This document shows, piece after piece, positions 53,832 through 61,912 of a stretch of 64,000 nt of DNA (position 1 is the stretch's first letter; every line of letters starts with the position of its first letter). Under the pieces are notes generated by a model, which was not told where the DNA came from, ran no database searches, and saw only the letters and a program-made list of their open reading frames with translations. Both the position numbers and the translations under genes were made by a program. The DNA comes from Rhizobium glycinendophyticum. Lineage in GTDB: Bacteria; Pseudomonadota; Alphaproteobacteria; Rhizobiales; Rhizobiaceae. The stretch covers positions 558,001-622,000 of the forward strand of contig NZ_VFYP01000001.1 of the NCBI RefSeq assembly GCF_006443685.1, given 5' to 3'.

Positions 53832-54277
53832 ATGCAGTCAGCAGCACGACGTCCACGACGTCGACGTCGACCTCGTCGAGCAGCACGGCCGCGGCGGCTT
53901 CGGCCAGCGCCACATTGGACTATGACAATTTCCTGCAGTTGCTCATCACCCAGATGAAGAACCAGGATCCGACCGATCCGATGGACGCCAGCGAGCAGAT
54001 CGCGCAGTTGGCCACGTTCTCGCAGGTCGAGCAGACAATTAAGACGAACTCGAATTTGGAAACGCTGATCACCGGCAATGCTTTGACCAACGCGTCGAAC
54101 TACATTGGCCAGACCATCACGAGCGCCGATGAGAGCATGACGGGTGTCATCGAGTCTGTCCGCGTTTATTCCGATACGATGGTTGCCACCACGACTGACG
54201 GTGATGAAATCCCGATCGTCGTCGGTGTTCGCGTCGGCACCCCCACGACCACGACGACTACCGAGACGACCGAATAG
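53822..54277 (+). CDS. flgD: hook assembly scaffold FlgD
   Basis: Encodes 151 residues, short for the family (over 200 in enterics). It has the conserved FlgD N-terminal segment ([40 protein letters not shown]) followed by a short beta-type tail, so the C-terminal tudor and Fn3-like domains are missing or minimal, which is common in rhizobia. The first 35 residues are a Ser/Thr/Ala-rich low-complexity stretch. It overlaps flbT by ten bases. Confidence 0.93.
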   Translation: MAVDAVSSTTSTTSTSTSSSSTAAAASASATLDYDNFLQLLITQMKNQDPTDPMDASEQIAQLATFSQVEQTIKTNSNLETLITGNALTNASNYIGQTITSADESMTGVIESVRVYSDTMVATTTDGDEIPIVVGVRVGTPTTTTTTETTE

Positions 54278-54337
54278 GAACATGCTAGGCCTTTCGGAGT
54301 GGAAGGGCATGATTCGCCACTCCGGAAGGAAACACCG

Positions 54338-54604
54338 ATGAACGAAGCTGATGCGCTCGACATCATGCAAGCGGCGATCTGGACCATTCTGGTCGCCTCA
54401 GGGCCGGCCGTTGCAGCCGGTATGATCGTGGGTATTCTCATCGCCCTCATTCAGGCGCTGACGCAGGTGCAGGAAATGACCCTCACCTTCGTGCCGAAAA
54501 TTCTTGCCATCATGATCACCATCGGCATCTCCGCCCCCTTTGTCGGCGGGCAGATCTCGCTCTTTGCCAATCTCGTCTTTTCGAGAGTGCAATCGGGATT
54601 CTGA
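54338..54604 (+). CDS. fliQ: flagellar export gate protein FliQ
   Basis: Encodes 88 residues from the ATG at 54338, with GGAAGGAAAC upstream. Two membrane segments (about 17-40 and 52-75) flank the motif ALTQVQEMTLTFVPKILAIM. Typical family length is 89. It forms the export gate with FliP and FliR. It is the last gene before the flhA promoter region. Confidence 0.96.
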   Translation: MNEADALDIMQAAIWTILVASGPAVAAGMIVGILIALIQALTQVQEMTLTFVPKILAIMITIGISAPFVGGQISLFANLVFSRVQSGF

Positions 54605-54622
54605 CCAAGACGACCTGCCACC

Positions 54623-54632
54623 TTCGCGCAAG
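54623..54632 (+). promoter_or_regulatory. TTCRCGCAAG motif upstream of flhA
   Basis: TTCGCGCAAG, a perfect match, 79 bases before flhA. It suggests a separate promoter for the flhA operon. Confidence 0.55.
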
Positions 54633-54711
54633 CTTCAGCCTCTATGCCTGATCTGCAGACTGCCAGAGGCATGACACTCTGGTCGACTTCTCATGAAGAG
54701 ATGGAACAGAC

Positions 54712-56799
54712 ATGGCGCAACCACCTGCACTTGTGATCCCGAAAGTCAGCCCCAGCGGGCGTGATATCGGCTTTGCCTTCGGCATCGTCCTCATCCTGTG
54801 CATTCTTTTCCTGCCCATCCCGCCGTTCCTGATCGACCTCGGTCTGGCCTTCTCGATTGCCTTTTCGGTTTTGATCCTGATGGTCTCGCTGTGGATCCAG
54901 CGGCCTCTCGATTTCTCGTCATTCCCCACGATCTTGCTGATCGCGACCATGGTCCGCTTGTCGTTGAACATCGCGACGACGCGTGTGATCCTGTCCCACG
55001 GGCATGAGGGACATGGCGCGGCCGGCGGCGTCATCGCCGGCTTCTCCAGCCTCGTCATGGGCGGTGATTTCGTCATCGGTCTGATCGTCTTCATGATCCT
55101 GATCACGGTCAATTTCATCGTCATCACCAAGGGTGCGACGCGTATCGCGGAAGTCGGCGCGCGCTTCACCCTTGATGCCATCCCCGGCAAGCAGATGTCG
55201 ATCGACGCCGACCTGTCGGCCGGCATCATTGATGAGCGCGAAGCCCAGCATCGTCGCCGCGAACTTGAGCAGGAAAGCTCCTTCTTCGGGGCCATGGACG
55301 GTGCGTCCAAATTCGTCCGTGGCGACGCGATCGCCGGCCTGATCATCACGGCGATCAACGTCTTCGGCGGCATCATCATCGGCTATTTCCGTCACGGCAT
55401 GGAAATCGGCCAGGCAGCGGACGTTTTCGTCAAGCTTTCGGTTGGTGACGGTATCGTCTCCCAGGTTCCGGCCCTGATCGTCTCGCTGGCTGCCGGCCTT
55501 CTAGTGTCGCGCGGCGGCACCCCCGGCTCGACCGACCAGGCTGTCGTCAACCAGCTGAGCGGCTATCCGCGTGCGCTGTCAGTTGCTGCCGTGCTGATGT
55601 GCGCGCTCGCCCTTGTCCCGGGACTTCCGCTGATCCCCTTCATGACGCTTGGCGGCCTGATGGCCTTCGGCGCATGGTTCATCCCGCGCCAGGTCGAAGC
55701 CGAAAACAAGCTGAAGCGCGATCAGGAAGAAAAGAAGGTTATGCAGAGCAAGGAGGCCGAGAAGGACTCCGTCAAGTCCGTGCTGAAGACAGCTGAGATC
55801 GAGCTTGCGCTTGGCAAGCTCGTTTCGACGCGCCTTCTGGGAGCGCATCAGGAGCTGGCCTTCCGTGTCGGCAAGATGCGCAAGAAGTTCGCCAGCCAGT
55901 ACGGCTTCGTCGTGCCGGAAATCAAGGTCACGGATGACATCGGGATTCCGGAAAAATCCTATCAGATACGTATCCATGGCACGACGATCGCATCCAACAA
56001 TCTGCGCGTGGGCGAGGTTCTCGTCGTCACCGGATCCGGCCGTAAACCGAAGGTGCCCGGCGACGAGATCCGCGAACCCGCTTTCGGCATGCCGGCTGTC
56101 TCGGTACTGGAAACCTTCACCGAAGAGCTGAAACGCGAAGGCTTCCACCCGATCGACAACGTCTCGGTCGTCCTCACCCATGTGAGCGAGGTCATCCGCA
56201 ACAACTTGCCGCAGCTTCTATCCTACAAGGATGTGAAGATTCTCATCGATCGACTAGATCCTGAATACAAGAAACTGGCCGACGAGATCTGCTCGTCGCA
56301 TATGTCCTACTCAGGTCTGCAGGCGGTGTTGAAGCTGCTGCTTGCGGAGCGCGTCTCGATCCGCAACCTGCATCTGATCCTCGAAGCGGTGGCCGAACTC
56401 GCACCGCATGTGCGCAAGACCGAGCAGATCGTCGAACACGTACGCGTCCGCATGGCGCAGCAGCTTTGCGGTGACCTGACCGACAATGGCGTGCTGCGCG
56501 TCCTGCGCCTGGGGTCGAAGTGGGACCTGGTCTTCCACCAGGCACTGAAGCGCGATGCCAAGGGTGAAATTGTCGAATTCGACATCGACCCCCGCAATCT
56601 CGAAGAATTCTCCGAGCAGGCGAGCCGCGTTATCCGTGAATTCATGGACCGGGGCCTGCCCTTCGTTCTTGTAACCTCGCCGGAAACGCGCTCCTATGTG
56701 CGCATGATTATCGAGCGACTCTTTGCGACTTTGCCGGTCCTCTCCCATGTCGAATTGGCCAAGGGCATCGAGATCAAGATCCTGGGTTCCATTTCATGA
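54712..56799 (+). CDS. flhA: flagellar export protein FlhA
   Basis: Encodes 695 residues. Eight membrane segments lie in the first 330 residues, with the FHIPEP-family signature region [20 protein letters not shown] and [16 protein letters not shown]. The loop [20 protein letters not shown] with [18 protein letters not shown] is canonical. The cytoplasmic half (about 350-695) forms the nonameric ring that receives chaperone-substrate complexes. It overlaps fliR by four bases. Confidence 0.97.
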   Translation: MAQPPALVIPKVSPSGRDIGFAFGIVLILCILFLPIPPFLIDLGLAFSIAFSVLILMVSLWIQRPLDFSSFPTILLIATMVRLSLNIATTRVILSHGHEGHGAAGGVIAGFSSLVMGGDFVIGLIVFMILITVNFIVITKGATRIAEVGARFTLDAIPGKQMSIDADLSAGIIDEREAQHRRRELEQESSFFGAMDGASKFVRGDAIAGLIITAINVFGGIIIGYFRHGMEIGQAADVFVKLSVGDGIVSQVPALIVSLAAGLLVSRGGTPGSTDQAVVNQLSGYPRALSVAAVLMCALALVPGLPLIPFMTLGGLMAFGAWFIPRQVEAENKLKRDQEEKKVMQSKEAEKDSVKSVLKTAEIELALGKLVSTRLLGAHQELAFRVGKMRKKFASQYGFVVPEIKVTDDIGIPEKSYQIRIHGTTIASNNLRVGEVLVVTGSGRKPKVPGDEIREPAFGMPAVSVLETFTEELKREGFHPIDNVSVVLTHVSEVIRNNLPQLLSYKDVKILIDRLDPEYKKLADEICSSHMSYSGLQAVLKLLLAERVSIRNLHLILEAVAELAPHVRKTEQIVEHVRVRMAQQLCGDLTDNGVLRVLRLGSKWDLVFHQALKRDAKGEIVEFDIDPRNLEEFSEQASRVIREFMDRGLPFVLVTSPETRSYVRMIIERLFATLPVLSHVELAKGIEIKILGSIS

Positions 56800-57545
56800 T
56801 ATCCGACCCGCAGGGGACTGTTCTGGTGCTGTTTGCGGTCTTCTGCCGCATCGGCGCCTGCTTCATGACCCTGCCGGGATTTTCCTCAGCCCGCATTTCC
56901 GCCACGACCCGGCTGTTCCTTGCGATGGCAGTCTCTATGGCAATGGCGCCGCTCCTGTTCGACAGCATCTATCCCCGCGTGGCCGGCGGCGGTGCCCCCC
57001 TCATTCCGGTCCTGATGGCTGAGCTCATGATCGGCCTGATGTATGGTCTGGTGCCGCGTTTCTATGTGCTCGGACTGCAGTTCGCCGGAACGTCCATCTC
57101 GATGGCGATTGGCCTCAGTTCTCCCGGCTCCGGTGACGTTCTCGAAGACACGAGCGAAACCCAGCTGACCAATCTTCTCAGCTTTTCCGGCCTGCTCGTC
57201 CTGTTCTTGCTGGACTTCCACCATATCGTCTTCAAGGCGCTGATGGAGTCCTACACGGTCATGCCGCTGGGCGGCATGCCGGACAGCCAGAAGATGCTGA
57301 TCACGCTCACCGATACCCTGTCCCAGACCTTCATGCTGATGCTGCGTCTGGCCAGTCCCTTCCTGATCTTCGGCTTGATGTTCAACGTCGCCGTTGGCCT
57401 CGTAAACAAACTCGCGCCACAGGTGCCGATCTTCTACATCTCGACGCCCTATCTTCTGATCGGTGGCCTGATCCTGGTCTATTTCACCATTGCCGCATTG
57501 GTCATGCAGTTCGGACGTTATTTCCCGATGATCTTCAACTTTTAA
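56796..57545 (+). CDS. fliR: flagellar export gate protein FliR
   Basis: Encodes 249 residues with about six membrane segments (for example [18 protein letters not shown] and [18 protein letters not shown]). It ends in the periplasm-side segment [19 protein letters not shown]. Typical length for FliR. Gate component with FliP and FliQ. It overlaps flhA by four bases and is followed after 14 bases by the FliJ-like gene. Confidence 0.96.
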   Translation: MISDPQGTVLVLFAVFCRIGACFMTLPGFSSARISATTRLFLAMAVSMAMAPLLFDSIYPRVAGGGAPLIPVLMAELMIGLMYGLVPRFYVLGLQFAGTSISMAIGLSSPGSGDVLEDTSETQLTNLLSFSGLLVLFLLDFHHIVFKALMESYTVMPLGGMPDSQKMLITLTDTLSQTFMLMLRLASPFLIFGLMFNVAVGLVNKLAPQVPIFYISTPYLLIGGLILVYFTIAALVMQFGRYFPMIFNF

Positions 57546-57559
57546 GGACGCGCAGTTCT

Positions 57560-57970
57560 ATGGCGCCCCAGAAGAAATCAGACAAATTGAAGCGCCTCGT
57601 CGCCGTCCAGAGGCACATGGAACGTATGGCCGAAAGCGATCTCGGGATCACGGCCCAGCGCATAGAAGAGAACGCTCGGTCTATGGACATGGTGATGGAG
57701 GCCATCGGCTCTCTCGATCCCGTTCACCGCCTCTTTGCGCAGAACTATGCCGACCGGTTTGATCGGCTGTCCAACACCGACAAACAGCTTCACGGCCTGC
57801 AGCAGGTGCAGGAAATGAAGCTGCTGCGCGAGCGCGCCAAGGGCGACCGGCTTGAAGAGAACCGCAAGGATGCTCGCGCCCTTGAAGAACGGGCCGCTGA
57901 TGATGACGCGATTTATGATCTGATCGATATCCGCTTTGCCACACCAGCCTCCGACAAGCTTGGGGAGTGA
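57560..57970 (+). CDS. FliJ-like coiled-coil protein (candidate)
   Basis: Encodes 136 residues, nearly all predicted helix: a first helix at about 5-50 (KLKRLVAVQRHMERMAESDL) and a second at about 65-118 (LSNTDKQLHGLQQVQEMKLL, then RERAKGDRLEENRKDARALE) joined by a turn. The C-terminus is acidic. This antiparallel coiled coil is the FliJ layout, and the gene lies among export genes, but sequence alone does not prove the family. Homologues are usually annotated as hypothetical. If FliJ, it would stimulate FliI and activate the export gate. Confidence 0.6.
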   Translation: MAPQKKSDKLKRLVAVQRHMERMAESDLGITAQRIEENARSMDMVMEAIGSLDPVHRLFAQNYADRFDRLSNTDKQLHGLQQVQEMKLLRERAKGDRLEENRKDARALEERAADDDAIYDLIDIRFATPASDKLGE

Positions 57971-58003
57971 TAGTCGCCACGAACAAACATCGAGGATGTC
58001 ATC

Positions 58004-58561
58004 GTGGCCATATCAACCCCGAGCGATCTCGTGCTGGACGTCGTCCGCGCTGCAGATCCGTCGCAAGTTGCCGCTGCCCAGGAGCAGATGAAGACCAACC
58101 GCGCCAACTTCCTCGCCACCAGCCTGGCGGAAAAGGGTGAAGGCTTCGGCGCGACGGTCGATATCCTCAATCGCACGACCAATGCTGCCCGTGTGGAAGC
58201 GACAGCCCAGCACAAGGACGAGGACGGTAAGGTCCCCAAGGTCTATCGCAACTTCGAAGCCGTCTATCTCACCAACTTCGTACAGACCATGCTGCCGAGC
58301 GAAAGCGAGGAAGTCTATGGCAAGGGCAATGCCGGTGAGATGTGGAAGAGCATGATGGCCGAACAGATCGGCTCGGTTCTGTCGGAATCCGGTGGCGTCG
58401 GCATTGCCGATCAGATGTATCACGAAGCCTTGCAGCGCGCTCGTGGTGACGAGACGGTGAATGCCAAGACGGACGAAACCAATCGCGGCGCGGCCTTGAG
58501 TTGGGTGACCGATCTCGAGCGGCGGACCCTGGGCCCCAGTGCCGAAAGCCAGAATCCATAA
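58004..58561 (+). CDS. flgJ: rod-binding protein, FlgJ N-terminal type (CheL-like)
   Basis: Encodes 185 residues from a GTG at 58004, with GAGGATG upstream. The rod-binding domain is at about 82-150 (FEAVYLTNFVQTMLPSESEE, GKGNAGEMWKSMMAEQIG, SGGVGIADQM). Unlike enteric FlgJ (about 313 residues) there is no glucosaminidase domain; the lytic enzyme is encoded separately at 47586. In Caulobacter the equivalent is annotated CheL. It caps the rod during assembly. Confidence 0.87.
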   Translation: MAISTPSDLVLDVVRAADPSQVAAAQEQMKTNRANFLATSLAEKGEGFGATVDILNRTTNAARVEATAQHKDEDGKVPKVYRNFEAVYLTNFVQTMLPSESEEVYGKGNAGEMWKSMMAEQIGSVLSESGGVGIADQMYHEALQRARGDETVNAKTDETNRGAALSWVTDLERRTLGPSAESQNP

Positions 58562-58585
58562 AGATCGAAAACAAGGTATAATTTC

Positions 58586-58951
58586 ATGGAAGTTGTTTCG
58601 AGCGAATATCGGGTCAAGACGGTGCTTAGCCGCCTGGAGCGCATCATCGACAACGAAAACGAGCGGATCGGCAAGGATCCGGAGTTCGATTTCAAGGTAT
58701 CGAATGCCCACAAGAGCCGTTGCCTCTATGAGCTGACCATGCTGTTCCGCGACACCGATCCGCGCGAATTCGCCGTCAACTATGTCGAGCAATTGCATGC
58801 TCTGAAGGAAAAGCTCGCGACCAATGCTCGCCGTGTCGAAGCGCATCTTGGTGCCGTCCGTGCTGTGGCCGACCTCCTGAAGAACGCCATGCGGGATGCC
58901 GATGCTGATGGCACCTATTCTCAGGAACAGTTCCAGTTCAGCGAGTTCTGA
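58586..58951 (+). CDS. FlgN-like export chaperone (candidate)
   Basis: Encodes 121 residues, cytoplasmic and mostly helical: about 8-27, 40-55 (SRCLYELTMLFRDTD), 58-82 (FAVNYVEQLHALKEKLATNA) and 84-105 (VEAHLGAVRAVADLLKNAMR). The last helix pattern is like FlgN, the chaperone for FlgK and FlgL, and related alphaproteobacterial genes have been annotated as FlgN. It lies between the FlgJ-like and FliL-like genes, overlapping the latter by one base. The identity is an inference. Confidence 0.65.
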   Translation: MEVVSSEYRVKTVLSRLERIIDNENERIGKDPEFDFKVSNAHKSRCLYELTMLFRDTDPREFAVNYVEQLHALKEKLATNARRVEAHLGAVRAVADLLKNAMRDADADGTYSQEQFQFSEF

Positions 58952-59484
58952 TGGGCAAGATACTCGGAATCGGTCTGTGGGTTTGCATCGTGACGCTCGG
59001 CGCGGTCTACGGCTCGATCTATCTCGCCACGGCGCCGGCCGGACCGAGCGATGAGGCGAAAAAGCCAGCGCTCGAACTCGTTCGCGGCGAGCCGATCACC
59101 ATTCCGGTGCTCGCCGGCGGTGATGTGCAGGGATACTTCCTGACCCGCATTTCCTTCATGATGGACAAGGAAAAGATCAAGGGCCAGAAGCTGCCCGTCA
59201 CCGAGATGATGACGGACGAACTCTTCACCCTGCTCGTCGGAAACAAGATGGTCGACATTGCCAATGTCGGCGCCTTCGATGTGATGGCTTTTCGTGACAA
59301 GGTGAAGACCGAGATGAATGCCCGGCTCGGTGAGGGTATGGTCGACCAGGTGATGATCGAACAGCTCGACTACGTGTCCAAGGACGCCGCCCGCAAGGCA
59401 GCCGACGGTGCTCCTGGTGCCATGGCGAAGACCACGGTCGTCGAAGGCGAGAAGGTCGAGGAAAAGCCGGCCTCCGGTCACTGA
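58951..59484 (+). CDS. FliL-like membrane protein
   Basis: Encodes 177 residues. A membrane segment at about 5-25 (LGIGLWVCIVTLGAVYGSIY) is followed by a periplasmic domain: ITIPVLAGGDVQGYFLTRIS, FMMDKEKIKG, a helix with TDELFTLLVGN, then FRDKVKTEMNARLGEGMVDQ and VMIEQLDYVSK. The order of an inner strand pair, a DEL-type helix, a long helix and a final strand is that of FliL, so this may be a second FliL paralogue beside the one at 35709. It is the last gene of the flagellar cluster, followed by a long hairpin. Confidence 0.7.
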   Translation: MGKILGIGLWVCIVTLGAVYGSIYLATAPAGPSDEAKKPALELVRGEPITIPVLAGGDVQGYFLTRISFMMDKEKIKGQKLPVTEMMTDELFTLLVGNKMVDIANVGAFDVMAFRDKVKTEMNARLGEGMVDQVMIEQLDYVSKDAARKAADGAPGAMAKTTVVEGEKVEEKPASGH

Positions 59485-59515
59485 CCGTCTGCAATCCACC
59501 TATCTACGCTCTTCG

Positions 59516-59550
59516 CGCCGAGCCTTGCTATTGTAGCGAGGCTCGGCGTT
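59516..59550 (+). terminator. long hairpin, probable terminator of the flagellar cluster
   Basis: A 14-bp stem with one G-T pair (59516-59529 with 59535-59548) and loop ATTGT, followed only by a short TT. It lies between the last flagellar gene and folD. The T-run is poor, so termination may be partial. Confidence 0.6.
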
Positions 59551-59681
59551 CTCGGGTGCGGTTCGGTGTCTGCTTCGCCCTTGCAAATTGCCGCAATTTG
59601 ACAGCATAGGACGGGGACAGGCAAACGCGACGTCTGTGATGGCGCTAGCTTGCCGGCAGTCTGAGACGAGGAACAAGCACA

Positions 59682-60581
59682 GTGACGACGGTGATTGATG
59701 GGAAAGCGGCGGCTGCCTCGGTGGTCGAAGCGGTAAGCTCTGCGGCAGGACAACTCGAAGCGAACGGACATCGTCGACCGGGACTGGCGGTCGTCATCGT
59801 CGGTGATGATCCGGCAAGCCATGCCTATGTCGGTGCGAAAAGCCGCATGGCCAAGCAGTGTGGCTTCAACTCGATCCAGCATACGTTGCCCGAGCAAACC
59901 TCGCAGGACGACCTGATGGCGCTCGTCGCCTCGCTGAACGCCGACCCTGACATCGACGGAATTCTCGTCCAGCTTCCCCTTCCGAAACACCTCCATAGCG
60001 AGCCCGTGATCCAGTCGATCCTGCCGGAAAAGGATGTCGACGGCCTGCATGTCGTCAACGCCGGTAAGCTTGCGACGGGTGACCTCGAAACCGGCCTTGT
60101 CTCCTGTACCCCGGCCGGTGCCATGATTCTGGTGCGCCAGATTCACGGCAAGGATCTCTCCGGTCTCAATGCCCTGGTGATCGGCCGTTCGAACCTCTTC
60201 GGCAAGCCGATGGCACAGCTCCTGCTCAACGCCAATGCAACGGTGACCATCGGGCATTCGCGCAGCCGCGACTTGCCGGAACTTGCTCGTCAGGCCGACA
60301 TTCTCGTGGCCGCAGTCGGGCGTCCCGAAATGGTCAAGGCCGACTGGCTGAAACCGGGCGCGACCGTCATCGATGTCGGCATCAACCGTATCGATGCGCC
60401 GGAAAGGGGTGAGGGAAAGTTCAAGCTGGTCGGCGACGTAGCCTTTGACGAATGCAAGCCGGTGGCGAAGGCGATCTCGCCAGTTCCCGGCGGTGTCGGT
60501 CCCATGACGATCGCCATGCTGATGGCCAATACCGTGATCGCCGCCTATCGCCGCGCCGGACAGGCTGCTCCGAGATTCTGA
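59682..60581 (+). CDS. folD: methylenetetrahydrofolate dehydrogenase/cyclohydrolase FolD
   Basis: Encodes 299 residues from a GTG at 59682 with GAGGAAC upstream. FolD converts 5,10-methylene-THF to 10-formyl-THF with NADP. Seen: the catalytic region [14 protein letters not shown] with the conserved Lys, [26 protein letters not shown], the nucleotide-binding [17 protein letters not shown], and the C-terminal signature [18 protein letters not shown]. Full length. It is unrelated to motility and stands alone, converging on aglR. Confidence 0.96.
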   Translation: MTTVIDGKAAAASVVEAVSSAAGQLEANGHRRPGLAVVIVGDDPASHAYVGAKSRMAKQCGFNSIQHTLPEQTSQDDLMALVASLNADPDIDGILVQLPLPKHLHSEPVIQSILPEKDVDGLHVVNAGKLATGDLETGLVSCTPAGAMILVRQIHGKDLSGLNALVIGRSNLFGKPMAQLLLNANATVTIGHSRSRDLPELARQADILVAAVGRPEMVKADWLKPGATVIDVGINRIDAPERGEGKFKLVGDVAFDECKPVAKAISPVPGGVGPMTIAMLMANTVIAAYRRAGQAAPRF

Positions 60582-60604
60582 CCGCTGACTCTCGTCAAAC
60601 CGGA

Positions 60605-61636
60605 TCAGGCGCCTGCAGGCGCCGGTCCGGTCGAGGCTCTGACCACCAGCTCCACCTTCCATAATTCCTGCTCCGGCAGGGCAGGGGCCATCCCGCTGAT
60701 CATCCCGATCAACCGTTCCCCCACGCGTCGGCCGGCTGCCTTCAACGACGAGCGCGTGGTTGTCAGTGGGATGGTAAAATTCTCCGGCTTCAACAAGGGC
60801 AATTCGTCGTCATGGGCGATCAGCGACATGTCGATGCCCAGCTTCAGCCCTGCCTCGTTCATGGCGCGCACGGCCCCAAGCGCAAGCACCGTACTGGCAC
60901 ACAGCACGGCAGTCGGTCGCTCCGGATGCGCCAGAATTTCTTTCATGCCACGATAGCCCTGTTCGTCGCCCATGAACGTGTGCCGGACATGCGCTGGATT
61001 GAGACTGAGTTGTGCCTGCGACAGCGCCTTTTCGGTGCCAAGCTTTCGGCGAAATGCGAAATCCAGATCGGCTGGTCCATTCAGTAGCGCGACCCGCTTG
61101 TGTCCCAACTGCATCAGGAAGCGCGTCGCATCGAAGAAAGCGCCTTCATTGTCGACGTCGAGATAGGGGTAATCCAGCTCCATGCCATAAGATCGTCCAT
61201 GCACGATGAAGGGCAGCGATAGAGACTTCGCCATGGCGATCCGCGGATCCTTCTCCCGCACATAAGCGAGATAATATCCGTCGACGCTACCGCTCGCCAC
61301 GAGCCATCGGATGGCCTCTTCCTCCTGGTTCGCCTTGGCCGGCATGATGACGAAGTGAAAATCCTGGGTGATGGCAGCTTCCGCGAGACCGCTCTGAAAC
61401 TCGGCAAAATGCATATCGGAGCTGTGGTCCGGCGAGATCGGCATGATCAGGCCGATCGAGCCCGCCTTGCCTGTCGCCAGCCGCTGGGCTGCGCGATTGG
61501 GACGATAGCCGGTCTCCTTTGCCGCCAGCAACACGCGCTGGCGCGTGTCCTCGCTCACTTCCGGATAACCATTGAGCGCGCGGCTGATCGTCGTTTGTGA
61601 CAGCCCGAGCAGCTGAGACAATTCCTTGAGATTCAC
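60605..61636 (-). CDS. aglR: LacI-family regulator of alpha-glucoside uptake AglR
   Basis: Encodes 343 residues from a GTG at 61636 (VNLKELSQLLGLSQTTISRA), nine bases after AGAGGA. An ATG at 61645 and a TTG at 61687 are also in frame; the TTG lies inside a likely operator and is rejected. The helix-turn-helix continues LNGYPEVSEDTRQRV, and the sugar-binding core follows (GSIGLIMPISPDHSSDMHF, TAVLCASTVLALGAVRAMNE). It is divergent from aglE, as in S. meliloti, where AglR represses the aglEFGAK operon. Effector is presumably an alpha-glucoside such as trehalose, sucrose or maltose. Confidence 0.9.
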   Translation of the reverse strand: MNLKELSQLLGLSQTTISRALNGYPEVSEDTRQRVLLAAKETGYRPNRAAQRLATGKAGSIGLIMPISPDHSSDMHFAEFQSGLAEAAITQDFHFVIMPAKANQEEEAIRWLVASGSVDGYYLAYVREKDPRIAMAKSLSLPFIVHGRSYGMELDYPYLDVDNEGAFFDATRFLMQLGHKRVALLNGPADLDFAFRRKLGTEKALSQAQLSLNPAHVRHTFMGDEQGYRGMKEILAHPERPTAVLCASTVLALGAVRAMNEAGLKLGIDMSLIAHDDELPLLKPENFTIPLTTTRSSLKAAGRRVGERLIGMISGMAPALPEQELWKVELVVRASTGPAPAGA

Positions 61637-61684
61637 TGCTGGCATTCCTCTCCCAGGCCCGTGCGCAACCTCCTGAATTGCGCT

Positions 61685-61696
61685 CAAAGCGCTTCG
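61685..61696. promoter_or_regulatory. probable AglR operator O1
   Basis: CAAAGCGCTTCG differs by one base from the perfect palindrome at 61847-61858. It lies 48 bases upstream of the aglR start, suggesting autoregulation. Confidence 0.6.
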
Positions 61697-61808
61697 ACTA
61701 TGGCTCAGGCCGGGCCGACTTCACAAGCGGAAACTGACTGAAAGCAAGGCATCCGTATGTTGCCTTGCGGCATGTTGCGACGTTTTCAAGCAAACGGAGA
61801 AAAGCCGC

Positions 61809-61840
61809 TTGACTCGCGATGGAACCCAATGGGATGAAAT
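61809..61840 (+). promoter_or_regulatory. probable aglE promoter
   Basis: TTGACT (61809-61814) resembles a -35 box; GATGAA (61833-61838) at 18 bases spacing is a poor but possible -10. The operator at 61847 would overlap the transcription start, fitting repression. Confidence 0.4.
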
Positions 61841-61846
61841 AGGCGC

Positions 61847-61858
61847 CAAAGCGCTTTG
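61847..61858. promoter_or_regulatory. probable AglR operator O2
   Basis: CAAAGCGCTTTG is a perfect 12-bp palindrome with the central CG typical of LacI-family operators, 54 bases before aglE. Confidence 0.7.
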
Positions 61859-61912
61859 AAGAAGTGCGGACCGAAGGACGTTGGCCGTCCGATGTGATGG
61901 GAGGTTAATCAC

